Part shown: in pieces, positions 1 through 8,073 of the stretch
Layout: the number at the start of each line of letters is the position of its first letter
How positions within the stretch are numbered: the stretch's first letter is position 1
Translations under genes and position numbers: made by a program
Origin: Deltaproteobacteria bacterium
GTDB taxonomy: Bacteria; Desulfobacterota; Syntrophobacteria; Syntrophobacterales; Syntrophobacteraceae
Assembly: GCA_012517315.1 (NCBI GenBank)
Contig: JAAYVE010000042.1
Span: 1-64,000 of the forward strand
Reading direction: 5' to 3'
Length of the DNA: 64,000 nt
Notes under the pieces: generated by a model
Seen by the model: the letters and a program-made list of their open reading frames with translations, nothing else
What the model was told of the DNA's origin: nothing
The model's database searches: none

Positions 1-615
1 CCCAGGAAGAGGCAGGGTCCGGAGAATCACCTGCATGGCGTCCTCGTAGCGCTCCTGCGCGATGAGGGCCACATACCCGTGGGCGTTCACCTGGTTGGGG
101 CATGCGTTGGTGCACGGCGATCGGTCCAGCTTGTCGATGGCAAAAGCCCCGGGGACTGCCTGGGGATAGTGCCGAAAGATGGCCTTGCGCTGTTTCAGGT
201 TCATATCAAAGTCTGCGGGGACGTCGATGGGACAGACCTTCTCACACTCCCCACACCCGGTGCAACGATCGGTGAGAACATACCGGGGCTGCTTTCGTAT
301 GGTGACCCTGAAATCCCCCGCCTCTCCCTCGATCTTTTCCACCTTCGTCCGCGTGAGGATCTCGATGTTGCGGTGCGTGGCCAACTCGACCAGCTTGGGG
401 CCCATCATACAAGATGAGCAGTCGTTGGTGGGGAACGTCTTGTCCAGTTGAGCCATGACTCCCCCAACGCTCGACTCCTCCTCCACCAGGTAGACCTTGA
501 AGCCGGAGTTGGCCACGTCGAGGGCAGCCTGGATGCCGCCGATACCCCCACCGATCACCGTAACCGCACCGACCTTCCGCTTCTGAGGCGTTGTCTTGCT
601 TTCTTGCTGGGACAT
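1..615 (-). CDS. hdrA: HdrA-like heterodisulfide reductase subunit A, N-terminal part (runs off window)
   Basis: Only the first 205 residues lie in the window and the frame is still open at base 1. The start ATG is at 615-613, with an AGGAAAGG-like site upstream. Visible parts in order: a Rossmann FAD motif (VIGGGIGGIQAA), the Cys-rich HdrA signature NDCSSCMMGPKL, a ferredoxin cluster CTGCGECEKVCP, and a second Cys motif CTNACPNQVNAHGY. The last resembles the Fe-S module in front of GltD-like flavoprotein domains, so this is probably the long HdrA form with an inserted NAD(P)H-dehydrogenase-like domain. HdrA carries the bifurcating flavin in Hdr complexes. It is the third gene of a minus-strand hdrCBA operon, 69 bp after hdrB. 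The native electron donors and acceptors cannot be told from what is visible. Confidence 0.9.
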   Translation of the reverse strand, partial: MSQQESKTTPQKRKVGAVTVIGGGIGGIQAALDVANSGFKVYLVEEESSVGGVMAQLDKTFPTNDCSSCMMGPKLVELATHRNIEILTRTKVEKIEGEAGDFRVTIRKQPRYVLTDRCTGCGECEKVCPIDVPADFDMNLKQRKAIFRHYPQAVPGAFAIDKLDRSPCTNACPNQVNAHGYVALIAQERYEDAMQVILRTLPLPG

Positions 616-684
616 AAGCGGATCAACCTTTCCTGAGGGGCATGCATGCCGGGTTCACCGGGAAGGAGGTCCTTTCCGCCGCGT

Positions 685-1545
685 TCACGGGAGAAGACCC
701 TTTCTTTCCAGCAAAGGTCTCGGGTCCGCGAAGTGACGGGAAAGCCACGACGGGACTTCCAGCATGCCCAATGCCAATCCCATGAGCTCCGTAAAATAAA
801 AGATGGGGGGAGCGAACTTCCGCCCCCATTCCGCCTCGATCCTCTCCTGGTACATATCGAGATTGGACTGGCACATCTGGCAAGAGACCACGATGGCCTC
901 CGCCCCCATGCGCTGTGCCATGTCGTAGAGCTTCCCCACCATCCGGTATCCCATGTCGGGGCGGGAAAGCATGAGACTTGCGCCGCAGCAGTCCGTCTTA
1001 TAAGGCCAGTGAAGGGAAGTGGCACCTAGGGCTTTCACGATGCGGTCCATGCTCTGGGGATTCTCATGGTCCCGCGACCCGGTCACCCGGGGAGGTCTGC
1101 TCGCCATGCAACCGTAATAACAGACCACTTTCAAGCCGTTGAGGGGTTTCTTCACCTTAAGGGAGAGTTCCTTGAGCATGGACTCCGTCCCGAAGAAGTT
1201 TGCCAGGTCCCAGATCATAGGGATCCCCGGCTGGAGGCGAAAAGAGTACCGCCCCCCCTCCTCGTGCTCCAGAGCCCACGAAGCGGCCCTAAGACGGTTG
1301 AAGCAAAGGGGGCACGGCACGAGAAGATCTTCATTGGGGAGTATGCTCGCCTGGTTCAGATTGCGGGCCGCCAACTCCACGCTGGCTTTGTGATCCACGC
1401 TGTGGGCGGCCGTCGCCCCGCAGCAGTTCCAATCGGGGACTTCCTCCAAGTGGATGCCCAGAAACCCGCAGATTGCCTCGATGGAATCGGCATAGTCGCG
1501 GGCTGTGCCCTCAAGTGAGCAACCCGGGTAGTAGGTGACCTTCAT
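685..1545 (-). CDS. hdrB: Heterodisulfide reductase subunit B (HdrB-like, two CCG domains)
   Basis: A 286-residue protein of usual HdrB length with two complete cysteine-rich CCG domains: C9-X31-C41C42-X35-C78-X2-C81 and C146-X39-C186C187-X34-C222-X2-C225. In HdrB these bind the non-cubane 4Fe-4S clusters that cleave disulfides. The ATG at 1545 was chosen over an upstream in-frame start because it begins MKVTYYPGC as the family does, has the site AAGGGGAG, and overlaps the hdrC stop codon as ATGA. It should form the cytoplasmic catalytic subunit with HdrC and HdrA. Whether the substrate is a true heterodisulfide or another thiol compound is unknown, since this organism type lacks methanogenic cofactors. 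Confidence 0.93.
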   Translation of the reverse strand: MKVTYYPGCSLEGTARDYADSIEAICGFLGIHLEEVPDWNCCGATAAHSVDHKASVELAARNLNQASILPNEDLLVPCPLCFNRLRAASWALEHEEGGRYSFRLQPGIPMIWDLANFFGTESMLKELSLKVKKPLNGLKVVCYYGCMASRPPRVTGSRDHENPQSMDRIVKALGATSLHWPYKTDCCGASLMLSRPDMGYRMVGKLYDMAQRMGAEAIVVSCQMCQSNLDMYQERIEAEWGRKFAPPIFYFTELMGLALGMLEVPSWLSRHFADPRPLLERKGLLP

Positions 1546-2129
1546 GGCAGCACTCCCCTTCTCTTGGACGGCCGAAGGATCGAGCGGATTTCCTCTCTCG
1601 CCTTGATAGGCCGCGGTGCAAGAGCAAACCGTCTCTTTCTCAGCAGCCGCCACCCCATCCTGGCATCGTCACGCCACGTGCCCTTACGAAGCTTCTCCCG
1701 CAACTGCCCGCTTCTCAGAAAAAAGATGGGCAACAGACTTCCCTCGAAGACCCGCCCCCCCTGCCGCACGTTGTCCAGGAAAGTCTCATGGAGGGCAAGA
1801 ACCTGCGGCACGGGAGAAGGGATTCCCTCTCGAACGGCCAATTCCTTGAAATAATCCATGATCTCGGCGATCTGAATACCGTTTGGGCAGCGTGTGGTGC
1901 AGGTTTCACACGAGGCGCACACCCAGATGGTGCGGGAACGCAAAACCTCTTCTTTCAACCCGAGGAGAGCATACCGGATGACCTGGTCCGGCATGAGATC
2001 CATGGCAAAGGTGGCGGGACAACCGCTGGTGCACTTTCGGCACTGGAAGCACTCCGCTGCATGGAAGGGCCCGGCGGCTTCCATCTGATCAAGAAAGGTG
2101 TAATCTGGGACGGAACCGGTTGACTGCAT
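1542..2129 (-). CDS. hdrC: Heterodisulfide reductase subunit C (HdrC-like, 2x[4Fe-4S])
   Basis: A 195-residue protein with two classical 4Fe-4S motifs, C27-X2-C30-X2-C33-X3-C37 and C71-X2-C74-X2-C77-X3-C81, followed by the helical C-terminal part usual for HdrC. It relays electrons between HdrA and HdrB. It is the first gene of the minus-strand operon; its stop TGA overlaps the hdrB ATG (ATGA), which suggests translational coupling. Start ATG at 2129-2127 with GGGAGG about 10 bases upstream. There is no membrane segment, so it is a soluble type rather than an HdrE-linked one. Confidence 0.93.
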   Translation of the reverse strand: MQSTGSVPDYTFLDQMEAAGPFHAAECFQCRKCTSGCPATFAMDLMPDQVIRYALLGLKEEVLRSRTIWVCASCETCTTRCPNGIQIAEIMDYFKELAVREGIPSPVPQVLALHETFLDNVRQGGRVFEGSLLPIFFLRSGQLREKLRKGTWRDDARMGWRLLRKRRFALAPRPIKAREEIRSILRPSKRRGVLP

Positions 2130-2212
2130 GCGTGCAACGCCTCCCTAGCGGAACAATTCTGATGCAACGTTCAGGCGGTTGACTGGGTGACGACAGACTC
2201 CTCCAAACAGAA

Positions 2213-2245
2213 GGGCGGAACCCCCGACACAGCGAGGTTCCGCCC
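2213..2245. repeat. 10-bp perfect inverted repeat upstream of hdrC
   Basis: GGGCGGAACC (2213-2222) is mirrored by GGTTCCGCCC (2236-2245) around a 13-base loop. It lies about 85 bases upstream of the hdrC start and has no clear T-run on either side. It is more likely a leader hairpin or a protein-binding site than a terminator. Confidence 0.5.
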
Positions 2246-2645
2246 CATTATTCCTGCACCTTGACCTTCACCCCTTCCTGAAATGGGAATGGGGAGATCA
2301 CACGGGATTGGATGGATCAATTGGGGAAACCGGATCACAGCATCACCACGATATGAGATCGAGACAGAATTTCGATCCGCGAGCAAGATGCCAATCAACA
2401 GCAGTCAGAACCACCCGGAATCCACTGATGATAACCGCAACATCAAGAAAGGAATGGCACAACCACCCGCAAAAACCCTTTCTTTCCGATCACCAGCCTT
2501 TCATACAAAACCCGGCAAGACTTCTCAACACCCATTCATGCACAACGCCAAACGGGAAAGGCCCCATGCCGTTCTTGAAAAGCGCGCTGACAAGGCTTCC
2601 CCTCCTACAGACTCTACACCTTACGTAGACATGTACCATAGTCCC

Positions 2646-2676
2646 CGGACAAAAGCAAAGCCTATTTTGTTATAAT
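2646..2676 (+). promoter_or_regulatory. Possible sigma-70-type promoter for der
   Basis: A perfect -10 hexamer TATAAT sits at 2671-2676. The best -35 candidate is CGGACA (2646-2651) with a long 19-base spacer, so the -35 is weak. It would give der a leader of about 160 bases. Confidence 0.35.
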
Positions 2677-2842
2677 TTTCTCATAAACATTTCGCTCGAC
2701 GCTGTTCCCATTGAACTGCTTGAAACGATTGGAAAAGCAATCCAAATCATGTATACAGGGGTATGAGCAAGTGGACCGCCCTTCCCCGAGGAGCGGACTC
2801 GTGACTTTGGAATCTGTATTCGTGTGAGAGGTTTCTTTGATT

Positions 2843-4168
2843 ATGGCGATCGTGGCCATCGTGGGCCGACCCAACGTGGGGAAATCCACCCTCTTCAACC
2901 GCCTCGGAAGGCGCAACCGGGCTCTGGTCTTTGATGCCCCCGGCGTCACGCGGGACCGCAATTACGCACTGGTCTCCTGGGAGGACAAGTCCTTTACGCT
3001 GGTGGACACGGGGGGATTCGTCCAAGGGGAGGCTTCCGTGATCGAAAAAGCGGCGAGGGAGCAAATCCTCATGGCCCTGGACGAGGCCGATGCGGTGTTG
3101 TTCGTGCTGGATGCCAAGGCGGGCCTCACCCCAGAAGACACAAACCTGGCGGATTTGCTTCGCAAATCTTCCAAGTCGGTTTTTTGCGCTGTCAACAAAA
3201 TCGACGGCCCTGAACAGGAATCCCTTGTCAGCGATTTCTATGCCCTCGGATTCGACCGTTGCCATGCCGTGAGCGCCGCCCACGGTTACGGGATCGAAGA
3301 ACTCATGTCGCGCATGACCCGGCAGATGCCCGCCGCATCCCTTGAAGGGGAAGAGGAGGAGGAGCCCTTCGAGATCAGGATCGCCGTCATCGGCCGGCCC
3401 AACGTGGGAAAGTCCACTTTGGTCAATCAAATCCTGAGAGCCCCCCGGGTCATCGTGAGCCCGCTGCCGGGAACCACCCGTGACCCCGTGGACACGCCTT
3501 TCTCCCGGGAGGGTCAGCGTTACGTCCTCATCGACACGGCCGGGATCCGCCGCAAGGGAAAAACCATCGAAGGACTGGAAAAGCTCGGCGTCCTTCGAGC
3601 CCTCCAAAGCATCGAGCGCAGCCATATCTCCATTCTCCTTTTGGATGCGACAGAAGGGATAACGGACCAGGACCTTCACATCGCCGGTTATATCCAGGAT
3701 CGGCATCGGGCATGCCTCATCGGCATCAACAAGTGGGACGCCGTGGAGAACGATCCCCGCATGGTCAAATCTCTCAGGGAAGACGTGAGGGCGCGGTTCC
3801 GGTTCTTTCCTTTCGCCCCGGTCCTCGCCGTCTCCGCCATGACGGGCAAGAAGGTGAACCGAATCCTTCCCACGGTGCAGGAGATCTTCCAGCAGTACAA
3901 TCATCGGGTGACCACGGGCCTCTTGAACCGCGCTCTGGAGGATTCCCTCCGCCGTCACGAACCCCCGACGGTCCGCGGGCGCAGCCTGAAGTTCTACTAC
4001 GCCACACAGGCTTCCACCCGACCCCCGACTTTCGTGCTCTTCTGCAATTACCCCGATGCCGTGCATTTCTCGTATGAACGGTACCTCATCAACCAGTTGA
4101 GGGATGCTTTCGGGCTGGACAAAACGCCCATTCGAATCCTGTTTCGAGGAAGACAGCGGAAGCGCTAG
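2843..4168 (+). CDS. der: Ribosome assembly GTPase Der (EngA)
   Basis: A 441-residue GTPase with two tandem G domains, each with its own P-loop GRPNVGKST (near residues 8-16 and again after the acidic linker EGEEEEEP at about 170-178). Switch and base-recognition motifs are present (DTGGF/DTAGI, NKIDG and NKWDA), followed by a C-terminal KH-like domain ending in basic residues RGRQRKR. Der acts in assembly of the 50S ribosomal subunit and is normally essential. I use ATG 2843 (MAIVAIVGRPNVGKS) with GAGAGG upstream; an in-frame TTG at 2837 is a weaker alternative. Length and domain order are typical. Confidence 0.97.
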   Translation: MAIVAIVGRPNVGKSTLFNRLGRRNRALVFDAPGVTRDRNYALVSWEDKSFTLVDTGGFVQGEASVIEKAAREQILMALDEADAVLFVLDAKAGLTPEDTNLADLLRKSSKSVFCAVNKIDGPEQESLVSDFYALGFDRCHAVSAAHGYGIEELMSRMTRQMPAASLEGEEEEEPFEIRIAVIGRPNVGKSTLVNQILRAPRVIVSPLPGTTRDPVDTPFSREGQRYVLIDTAGIRRKGKTIEGLEKLGVLRALQSIERSHISILLLDATEGITDQDLHIAGYIQDRHRACLIGINKWDAVENDPRMVKSLREDVRARFRFFPFAPVLAVSAMTGKKVNRILPTVQEIFQQYNHRVTTGLLNRALEDSLRRHEPPTVRGRSLKFYYATQASTRPPTFVLFCNYPDAVHFSYERYLINQLRDAFGLDKTPIRILFRGRQRKR

Positions 4169-4331
4169 GAATTGCGTTGTTTTTCATGGGCAATGAGGGA
4201 GAGGCGCCCCGCCCTCGTCCCCAAGGGGCCCTTTCCCCGAGAGGCTTTTCTTCCCCCGGAACCGCAACCGTCCGGGAGGGAAACCGTCGAACAGCATGCA
4301 CGCACCCCAAATTTCAGGGAAAGGAGCACTT

Positions 4332-4577
4332 ATGGATTTCGAGGCATTTCTCAGAAGGTGCCGGGAAGAGAACACCGTGAGCGATTTCGAGTCTTATCTT
4401 TCCTACTGCATTTTCGAAAAAGGTGGGAGCAAAGGGGAAACGCTCTCCGTCGAGGAATACAGCGCCATGCGGGATCGGGCATTCGACGGGCGGAGTGAAG
4501 AGGCTGCCAGAAGGCTCTACGAGATATCAGGGGCGATTCAATGGCAGGAAGGGGAATGGGAAGGGGCCATGAAGTGA
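4332..4577 (+). CDS. Small hypothetical protein (81 aa)
   Basis: An 81-residue acidic protein beginning MDFEAFLRRCREENTVSDFE. The ATG at 4332 has a strong site (AAAGGAG) about 5 bases upstream. It has no signal peptide, membrane helix or Cys motif, and its predicted character is helical and soluble. It follows der on the same strand after 163 bases and ends 63 bases before the terminator of the convergent gene. I recognise no family. The good ribosome binding site and even codon use support a real gene. Confidence 0.55.
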   Translation: MDFEAFLRRCREENTVSDFESYLSYCIFEKGGSKGETLSVEEYSAMRDRAFDGRSEEAARRLYEISGAIQWQEGEWEGAMK

Positions 4578-4630
4578 GGTGATGCCCCATGACACTGGTG
4601 GCGAAGAGGCGGCCGGACTGAAGACCCGCA

Positions 4631-4690
4631 GGAATAAAAATCCCCCAACCGGGCCGCCTCCCCTCGGGGATGAGCAGGCGGGTTGGGGGA
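4631..4690 (-). terminator. Intrinsic terminator of the GcvH-like gene
   Basis: On the minus strand a perfect 10-bp stem TCCCCCAACC / GGTTGGGGGA (4690-4681 with 4650-4641), with extra pairing inside, is followed by ATTTTTATTCC. It lies just after the stop at 4714. The plus side lacks a T-run, so it acts mainly on minus-strand transcripts. Confidence 0.8.
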
Positions 4691-4713
4691 ATTGACCTCC
4701 CTGAAGGAAGGGA

Positions 4714-5643
4714 TCAACTCTTGAGGAATTCCCGGGTGAGTTTTTCCCATTCCAAGCTGGGGACTCTACCCACCACGTCCTCGATGACCCCACCGTCCGC
4801 CATGGTGATGCCGACGGCGCTCACCATCTCCATGAGCCGCACGTGCTCCGTCCCGATCCAGTTGACGGCTTCCTTGCCGTAAATCAAGTTCTTCAGGTCT
4901 TTTTTCATCTCCAGGGGGTCGAGCACCATCAGCCAGCCTTCATTATACGGCTCATTCTTCACAACCGCCGGCTCCTTGGAAGCCTGGTAATTGACAGCGG
5001 CCACGATCCCCGTGAAAGGAGCAAGAACGGCTGCCTCTTTGCCTGCCCGCTTAAAAGTGAGACCCACTTCACTGAACCGGATCTCCTCCCCCGTGAGAGG
5101 CAGATCCAACCCGTCCACGGGACCGAAGAGACGCATGCTGAAGTCGTCCAGACCGATGCGCACCCGCCCGCCCGCTTCCACCCGGGCCCACGCATGTCCC
5201 ATGTGGAAGAAATGGTTATCAGGCAGCCTGTAGCCATCCACCAGGGGGATTTCGGTCAGACGATAGGGCAGCTGAAGCGCGAGGCCGTCTTCGAGCATCT
5301 GGTCCCATTCGCACCGGCTGCACTCGAAGTCGTAAGGACAAAGCCGATCGGGGGCGCGGCCGGTGAGGCTGTGCCGACACTTCCGGTAGATGCCCTCCCG
5401 CTGCTTCATTTTGTCCTGCCACGCAATGATGTGGGCCTTCTTGGCAGGCGGTTCCTCTCCCCTGAGTCTCGCCTGAAGGTTTTTGTCCGCCGTCTCTTTC
5501 ATTGCCTTGTCAAATGCGCACGTATGGCAGTTGTAGTTGTTGTTGCAAAGCTTGTAATCGAGAACGCCAGCTTCCATCCAGATGCATTTGTCCTCGCCCT
5601 TCGGCACCGTCTTGTACCCCTTGGCATCCATTTTCTCGGCCAT
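4714..5643 (-). CDS. Cys-rich GcvH-like (lipoyl-domain-like) protein with duplicated C4 module
   Basis: A 309-residue protein. The N-terminal half holds two modules with identical spacing, C20-X12-C33-X5-C39-X2-C42 and C89-X12-C102-X5-C108-X2-C111, suited to an Fe-S cluster or zinc. Residues 145-240 match glycine cleavage H protein (GPVDGLDLPLTGEEI, APFTGIVAAVN, NEPYNEGWL). In an ungapped comparison with GcvH the lipoyl lysine position is Gly201, with Lys202 one place later, so lipoylation is uncertain. It is 309 residues against about 125-130 for normal GcvH, and no gcvT/P genes are near. It is transcribed alone from a sigma-54 promoter (5787-5802) beside an NtrC-type regulator and ends at a strong terminator. 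GGGAGAAG precedes the ATG at 5643. The role is unknown; a redox or regulatory carrier is my inference. Confidence 0.8.
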   Translation of the reverse strand: MAEKMDAKGYKTVPKGEDKCIWMEAGVLDYKLCNNNYNCHTCAFDKAMKETADKNLQARLRGEEPPAKKAHIIAWQDKMKQREGIYRKCRHSLTGRAPDRLCPYDFECSRCEWDQMLEDGLALQLPYRLTEIPLVDGYRLPDNHFFHMGHAWARVEAGGRVRIGLDDFSMRLFGPVDGLDLPLTGEEIRFSEVGLTFKRAGKEAAVLAPFTGIVAAVNYQASKEPAVVKNEPYNEGWLMVLDPLEMKKDLKNLIYGKEAVNWIGTEHVRLMEMVSAVGITMADGGVIEDVVGRVPSLEWEKLTREFLKS

Positions 5644-6021
5644 CTCGCTTCTCCCTCTCTCACAGAGCCTTAGAAATTATCGTCAGTTCCAAACCGCCGA
5701 AACAACCTTCCATCCTCCGGTGGGTGAATCAGGAGCCTTTCGTGCGCCCCATCCGACCCTCTCGGTTCCCGTTGGCCCAGCAAAAAAGCAAGGCTTGTGC
5801 CATTGCCCACCATTTGAAATAACATATTGATATAATTCTTATACTTGCGCTAACAGTCCAAAACCCCCCTGGTCCGGCAACAGGACGGAGTGGAGTATTT
5901 ATCATCACTTCTCGGAACACGAGAATCCCTCTGGCCAACGAACTGGTTGGCAATTCTAGCTTTTCTGCTTACTGGTGTATTTTTCAACAACTGTGGCTGA
6001 ATACTACACACCCCGACGGTG
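5644..6021. other. Intergenic stretch with the sigma-54 promoter
   Basis: 378 bases with no gene. It contains the sigma-54 site at 5787-5802, a leader of about 130 bases before the GcvH-like gene, and an AT-rich part at 5815-5850 that could hold enhancer-binding sites. I saw no convincing terminator for the archaemetzincin gene, which ends at 6022, so read-through into the GcvH-like gene is possible. Confidence 0.6.
5787..5802 (-). promoter_or_regulatory. Sigma-54 (RpoN) promoter, -24/-12
   Basis: Read on the minus strand the site is TGGCAC-AAGCC-TTGCT: the -24 GG and -12 GC dinucleotides are exactly 10 bases apart and every consensus position is met. It points at the GcvH-like gene (start 5643), with transcription expected near 5775. 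An NtrC-family activator with an intact GAFTGA loop is encoded about 850 bases upstream on the same strand. Confidence 0.8.
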
Positions 6022-6633
6022 TTATCCCGACCGAAGGGGAAGAGACGGCGGGGGGCAGGCGGGTTCGTCCGATGGTTGCCTTTCCAGCTCTCTGGCGATC
6101 AACCACATGAGGAGATCTTGGCAGGTCTGGCAGGTGTAGGGGAATTTTCGGTCCACTGAATCCAGTCCCGGGGAAAAATGCATGACACAATGGCGATCGC
6201 TGCAGTGTCTCAGTCCGAAAGTATGTCCCAGTTCGTGGACAGCCTCTTTCTCCAGCCGCAGCAGCACGGGGGAAATGCGGCGCGGCTTTTTTTCGTCTCT
6301 CTCTCCGTGGAGCCGGTACGTGGAGACCACGGCGCATCGTCCCTCGAACTGGGCTTCACCGTAAACAAAGGAAAAAATGGGATTGAACAGATCCAAGTCC
6401 ACAACTCCTAATACCTTGAGGGCATCAGGGGGGGCCACTTCGCAAAGTTGCTTGAGGATGATGTTGGAGTTGACCTGGTTGCGCCCCGGGTCCACGGCGC
6501 AGGCGGGAATCTGCAGCCTGCCCCCGATTTTCACGGGCAGGGAGAACTGGGCTTCGACATGTTCGGCCAGGATTTTCAGGTGGTCTTCCTGGAAGTCACC
6601 CAGCGGGATGAGGTAGATTGCTAAAGAGCCAAT
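6022..6633 (-). CDS. amzA: Archaemetzincin zinc protease (AmzA-like), apparent ATT start
   Basis: The full signature of archaemetzincins is present: HELGHTFGLRHC followed by C-X4-C and a downstream C-X2-C (TCQTC), binding the catalytic zinc through three His and a second zinc through four Cys. These are cytoplasmic metalloproteases of unknown substrate. The conserved first strand (IYLIPLGD) is encoded upstream of the first GTG (6534). In that frame there is no ATG, GTG or TTG before a TGA; the only good candidate is ATT at 6633-6631, six bases after AGGGAG, giving 203 residues. An ATG at 6654-6652, overlapping the regulator's stop as ATGA, is one frame off, so a one-base indel is the alternative. 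It is co-transcribed behind the NtrC-type regulator. The GTG start at 6534 would remove the first 33 residues and the first beta strand. Confidence 0.85.
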   Translation of the reverse strand: MGSLAIYLIPLGDFQEDHLKILAEHVEAQFSLPVKIGGRLQIPACAVDPGRNQVNSNIILKQLCEVAPPDALKVLGVVDLDLFNPIFSFVYGEAQFEGRCAVVSTYRLHGERDEKKPRRISPVLLRLEKEAVHELGHTFGLRHCSDRHCVMHFSPGLDSVDRKFPYTCQTCQDLLMWLIARELERQPSDEPACPPPSLPLRSG

Positions 6634-6648
6634 GGTTTTCTCCCTGTT

Positions 6649-7992
6649 TCATGGTCTTTCCAGCCCAAACTTGTTGATTTTCTTGTGGAGGGTCGACCTG
6701 TCGATGTTGAGGGCCTTGGCTGTCCTGGCGATGTTCCAATTGTGGCGTTCCAGCATCTTGCGGATATGTTGCTGTTCCACGTCCTCCAGGCTTTGCGGCT
6801 CGTTCGTGGAAGGGCTCTCCGTTTTGAAGATGGGCAGATTCTTCGCCTTGATTTCCGGTCCCTGGTCGATGACGATCGCCCTTTCGATGACATTTTCCAG
6901 TTCCCGCACATTTCCAGGCCAATGGTAATCCATCATGGCCTCCATGGCCTTCTTTTCAACGCGGTCGAAACGCTTGTTGAACTCTACATTGAACTTTTCC
7001 ATGAAGCACTCCACCAGGAGGGGGATGTCTTCTTTCCGTTCTCTGAGGGGAGGCAACTGAATGTTGACGACGTTCAGGCGGTAGTAGAGATCGCTGCGGA
7101 AGTTGCCCGCTTCGATCTCCTTCAACAGGTTCCGATTGGTTGCGGCTATGAGCCGCACATCCACTTCCGCCGGCACGGTCCCGCCAAGTCGACAAAAGCA
7201 TCTTTCCTGAAGGACCCGGAGGAGTTTCACCTGGGTGGCCATGCTGATTTCCCCGATTTCATCAAGGAAAAGGGTCCCGCCGTGGGCCAGTTCGAAACGA
7301 CCCATCTTGGTGCGGTCCGCACCGGTGAACGCTCCCTTTTCATAGCCGAACAACTCGCTTTCCAGGAGGCTCTCCGGCAGCGCTCCGCAACTCACGGCGA
7401 TGAACGGGCCATAGCGGCGGGAGCTGTTCCCGTGAATAGCCCTGGCCACCAGTTCCTTGCCTGTTCCCGTTTCACCGGTAATGAGCACGGTGGCATTGGT
7501 GTCGGCCACCGTGTCGATCAGGTCGAAGACTTTTTGCATGGCCGCGCTCCGACCGACGATGTTTTCGTAGGACTGGCGCTCCGTCAGTTGCTTGCGCAGG
7601 ATCAGGTTCTCCTTCACCAGCTCCTGGCGCTCCACGATGTTCCTGAGCATCATGGCCAGTTCGTCCATGTCCAGCGGCTTCACGATGTAGTCGTAAGCCC
7701 CTTCCTTCATGGCCTGGACTGAATTGCCGATGGAGGCGTAAGCGGTCATCATGATGATGATGACCTGGGGCGAAATCTCCTTGAGACGGGTGATCACTTC
7801 CAGGCCGTCCATTCCCGGCATCTTGTAATCGAGGAGCACGATGTCCCATTGCTCCTGCCGTACGGCTTCAATGGCACTGGCACCATCGTGCACGGCCTTC
7901 GCCAGGTAGTTTTCTTCCTTGAGCCAGTTGGTCAGTGCAATACAAACCATCGGTTCGTCGTCCACCACCAGAATGCGCGCTTTTTCCTGCAT
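6649..7992 (-). CDS. Sigma-54-dependent response regulator, NtrC family
   Basis: A 447-residue three-domain activator. The receiver domain (1-120) has phospho-acceptor D55 in [11 protein letters not shown]. The AAA+ domain has Walker A GETGTGKE, the sigma-54 contact loop GAFTGA and an arginine-finger region RSDLYYRL. The C-terminal Fis-type helix-turn-helix ends [15 protein letters not shown]. It activates RpoN holoenzyme when phosphorylated. I start it at ATG 7992 ([13 protein letters not shown]) with AGGTGA 5 bases upstream, rather than at an earlier in-frame ATG. It lies 81 bases after the histidine kinase and its stop overlaps an out-of-frame ATG (ATGA) before amzA. The nearest sigma-54 site is the promoter of the GcvH-like gene, which is its likely target. 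Confidence 0.93.
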   Translation of the reverse strand: MQEKARILVVDDEPMVCIALTNWLKEENYLAKAVHDGASAIEAVRQEQWDIVLLDYKMPGMDGLEVITRLKEISPQVIIIMMTAYASIGNSVQAMKEGAYDYIVKPLDMDELAMMLRNIVERQELVKENLILRKQLTERQSYENIVGRSAAMQKVFDLIDTVADTNATVLITGETGTGKELVARAIHGNSSRRYGPFIAVSCGALPESLLESELFGYEKGAFTGADRTKMGRFELAHGGTLFLDEIGEISMATQVKLLRVLQERCFCRLGGTVPAEVDVRLIAATNRNLLKEIEAGNFRSDLYYRLNVVNIQLPPLRERKEDIPLLVECFMEKFNVEFNKRFDRVEKKAMEAMMDYHWPGNVRELENVIERAIVIDQGPEIKAKNLPIFKTESPSTNEPQSLEDVEQQHIRKMLERHNWNIARTAKALNIDRSTLHKKINKFGLERP

Positions 7993-8073
7993 CGATTCAC
8001 CTGTTCTTCTTGAAGGGCATGACGGGAACTTCGAGTCCTGTTTTGGGCATCCGCTTTTGGGCATCCGCATCCA

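Larger units (their letters stand above)
2130..2842. other. Intergenic stretch between the divergent hdrCBA operon and der
   Basis: About 710 bases without a convincing gene. The plus-strand frame at 2283-2675 has no ribosome binding site and odd composition (rich in Pro, Lys, Ser and His), and I do not accept it. The stretch holds a 10-bp perfect inverted repeat at 2213-2245 and a perfect TATAAT at 2671. It is visibly more AT-rich than its surroundings, especially 2380-2760, which fits promoter DNA for two divergent units. Confidence 0.6.

Noticed and set aside
2283-2675. 130-residue open frame on the plus strand
   Set aside because: No ribosome binding site, biased low-complexity composition, no motif, and it lies in AT-richer promoter DNA.
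4641-4690. Bidirectional terminator also serving the 81-aa gene
   Set aside because: The plus-strand side reads AATTGACC after the stem, without a T-run.
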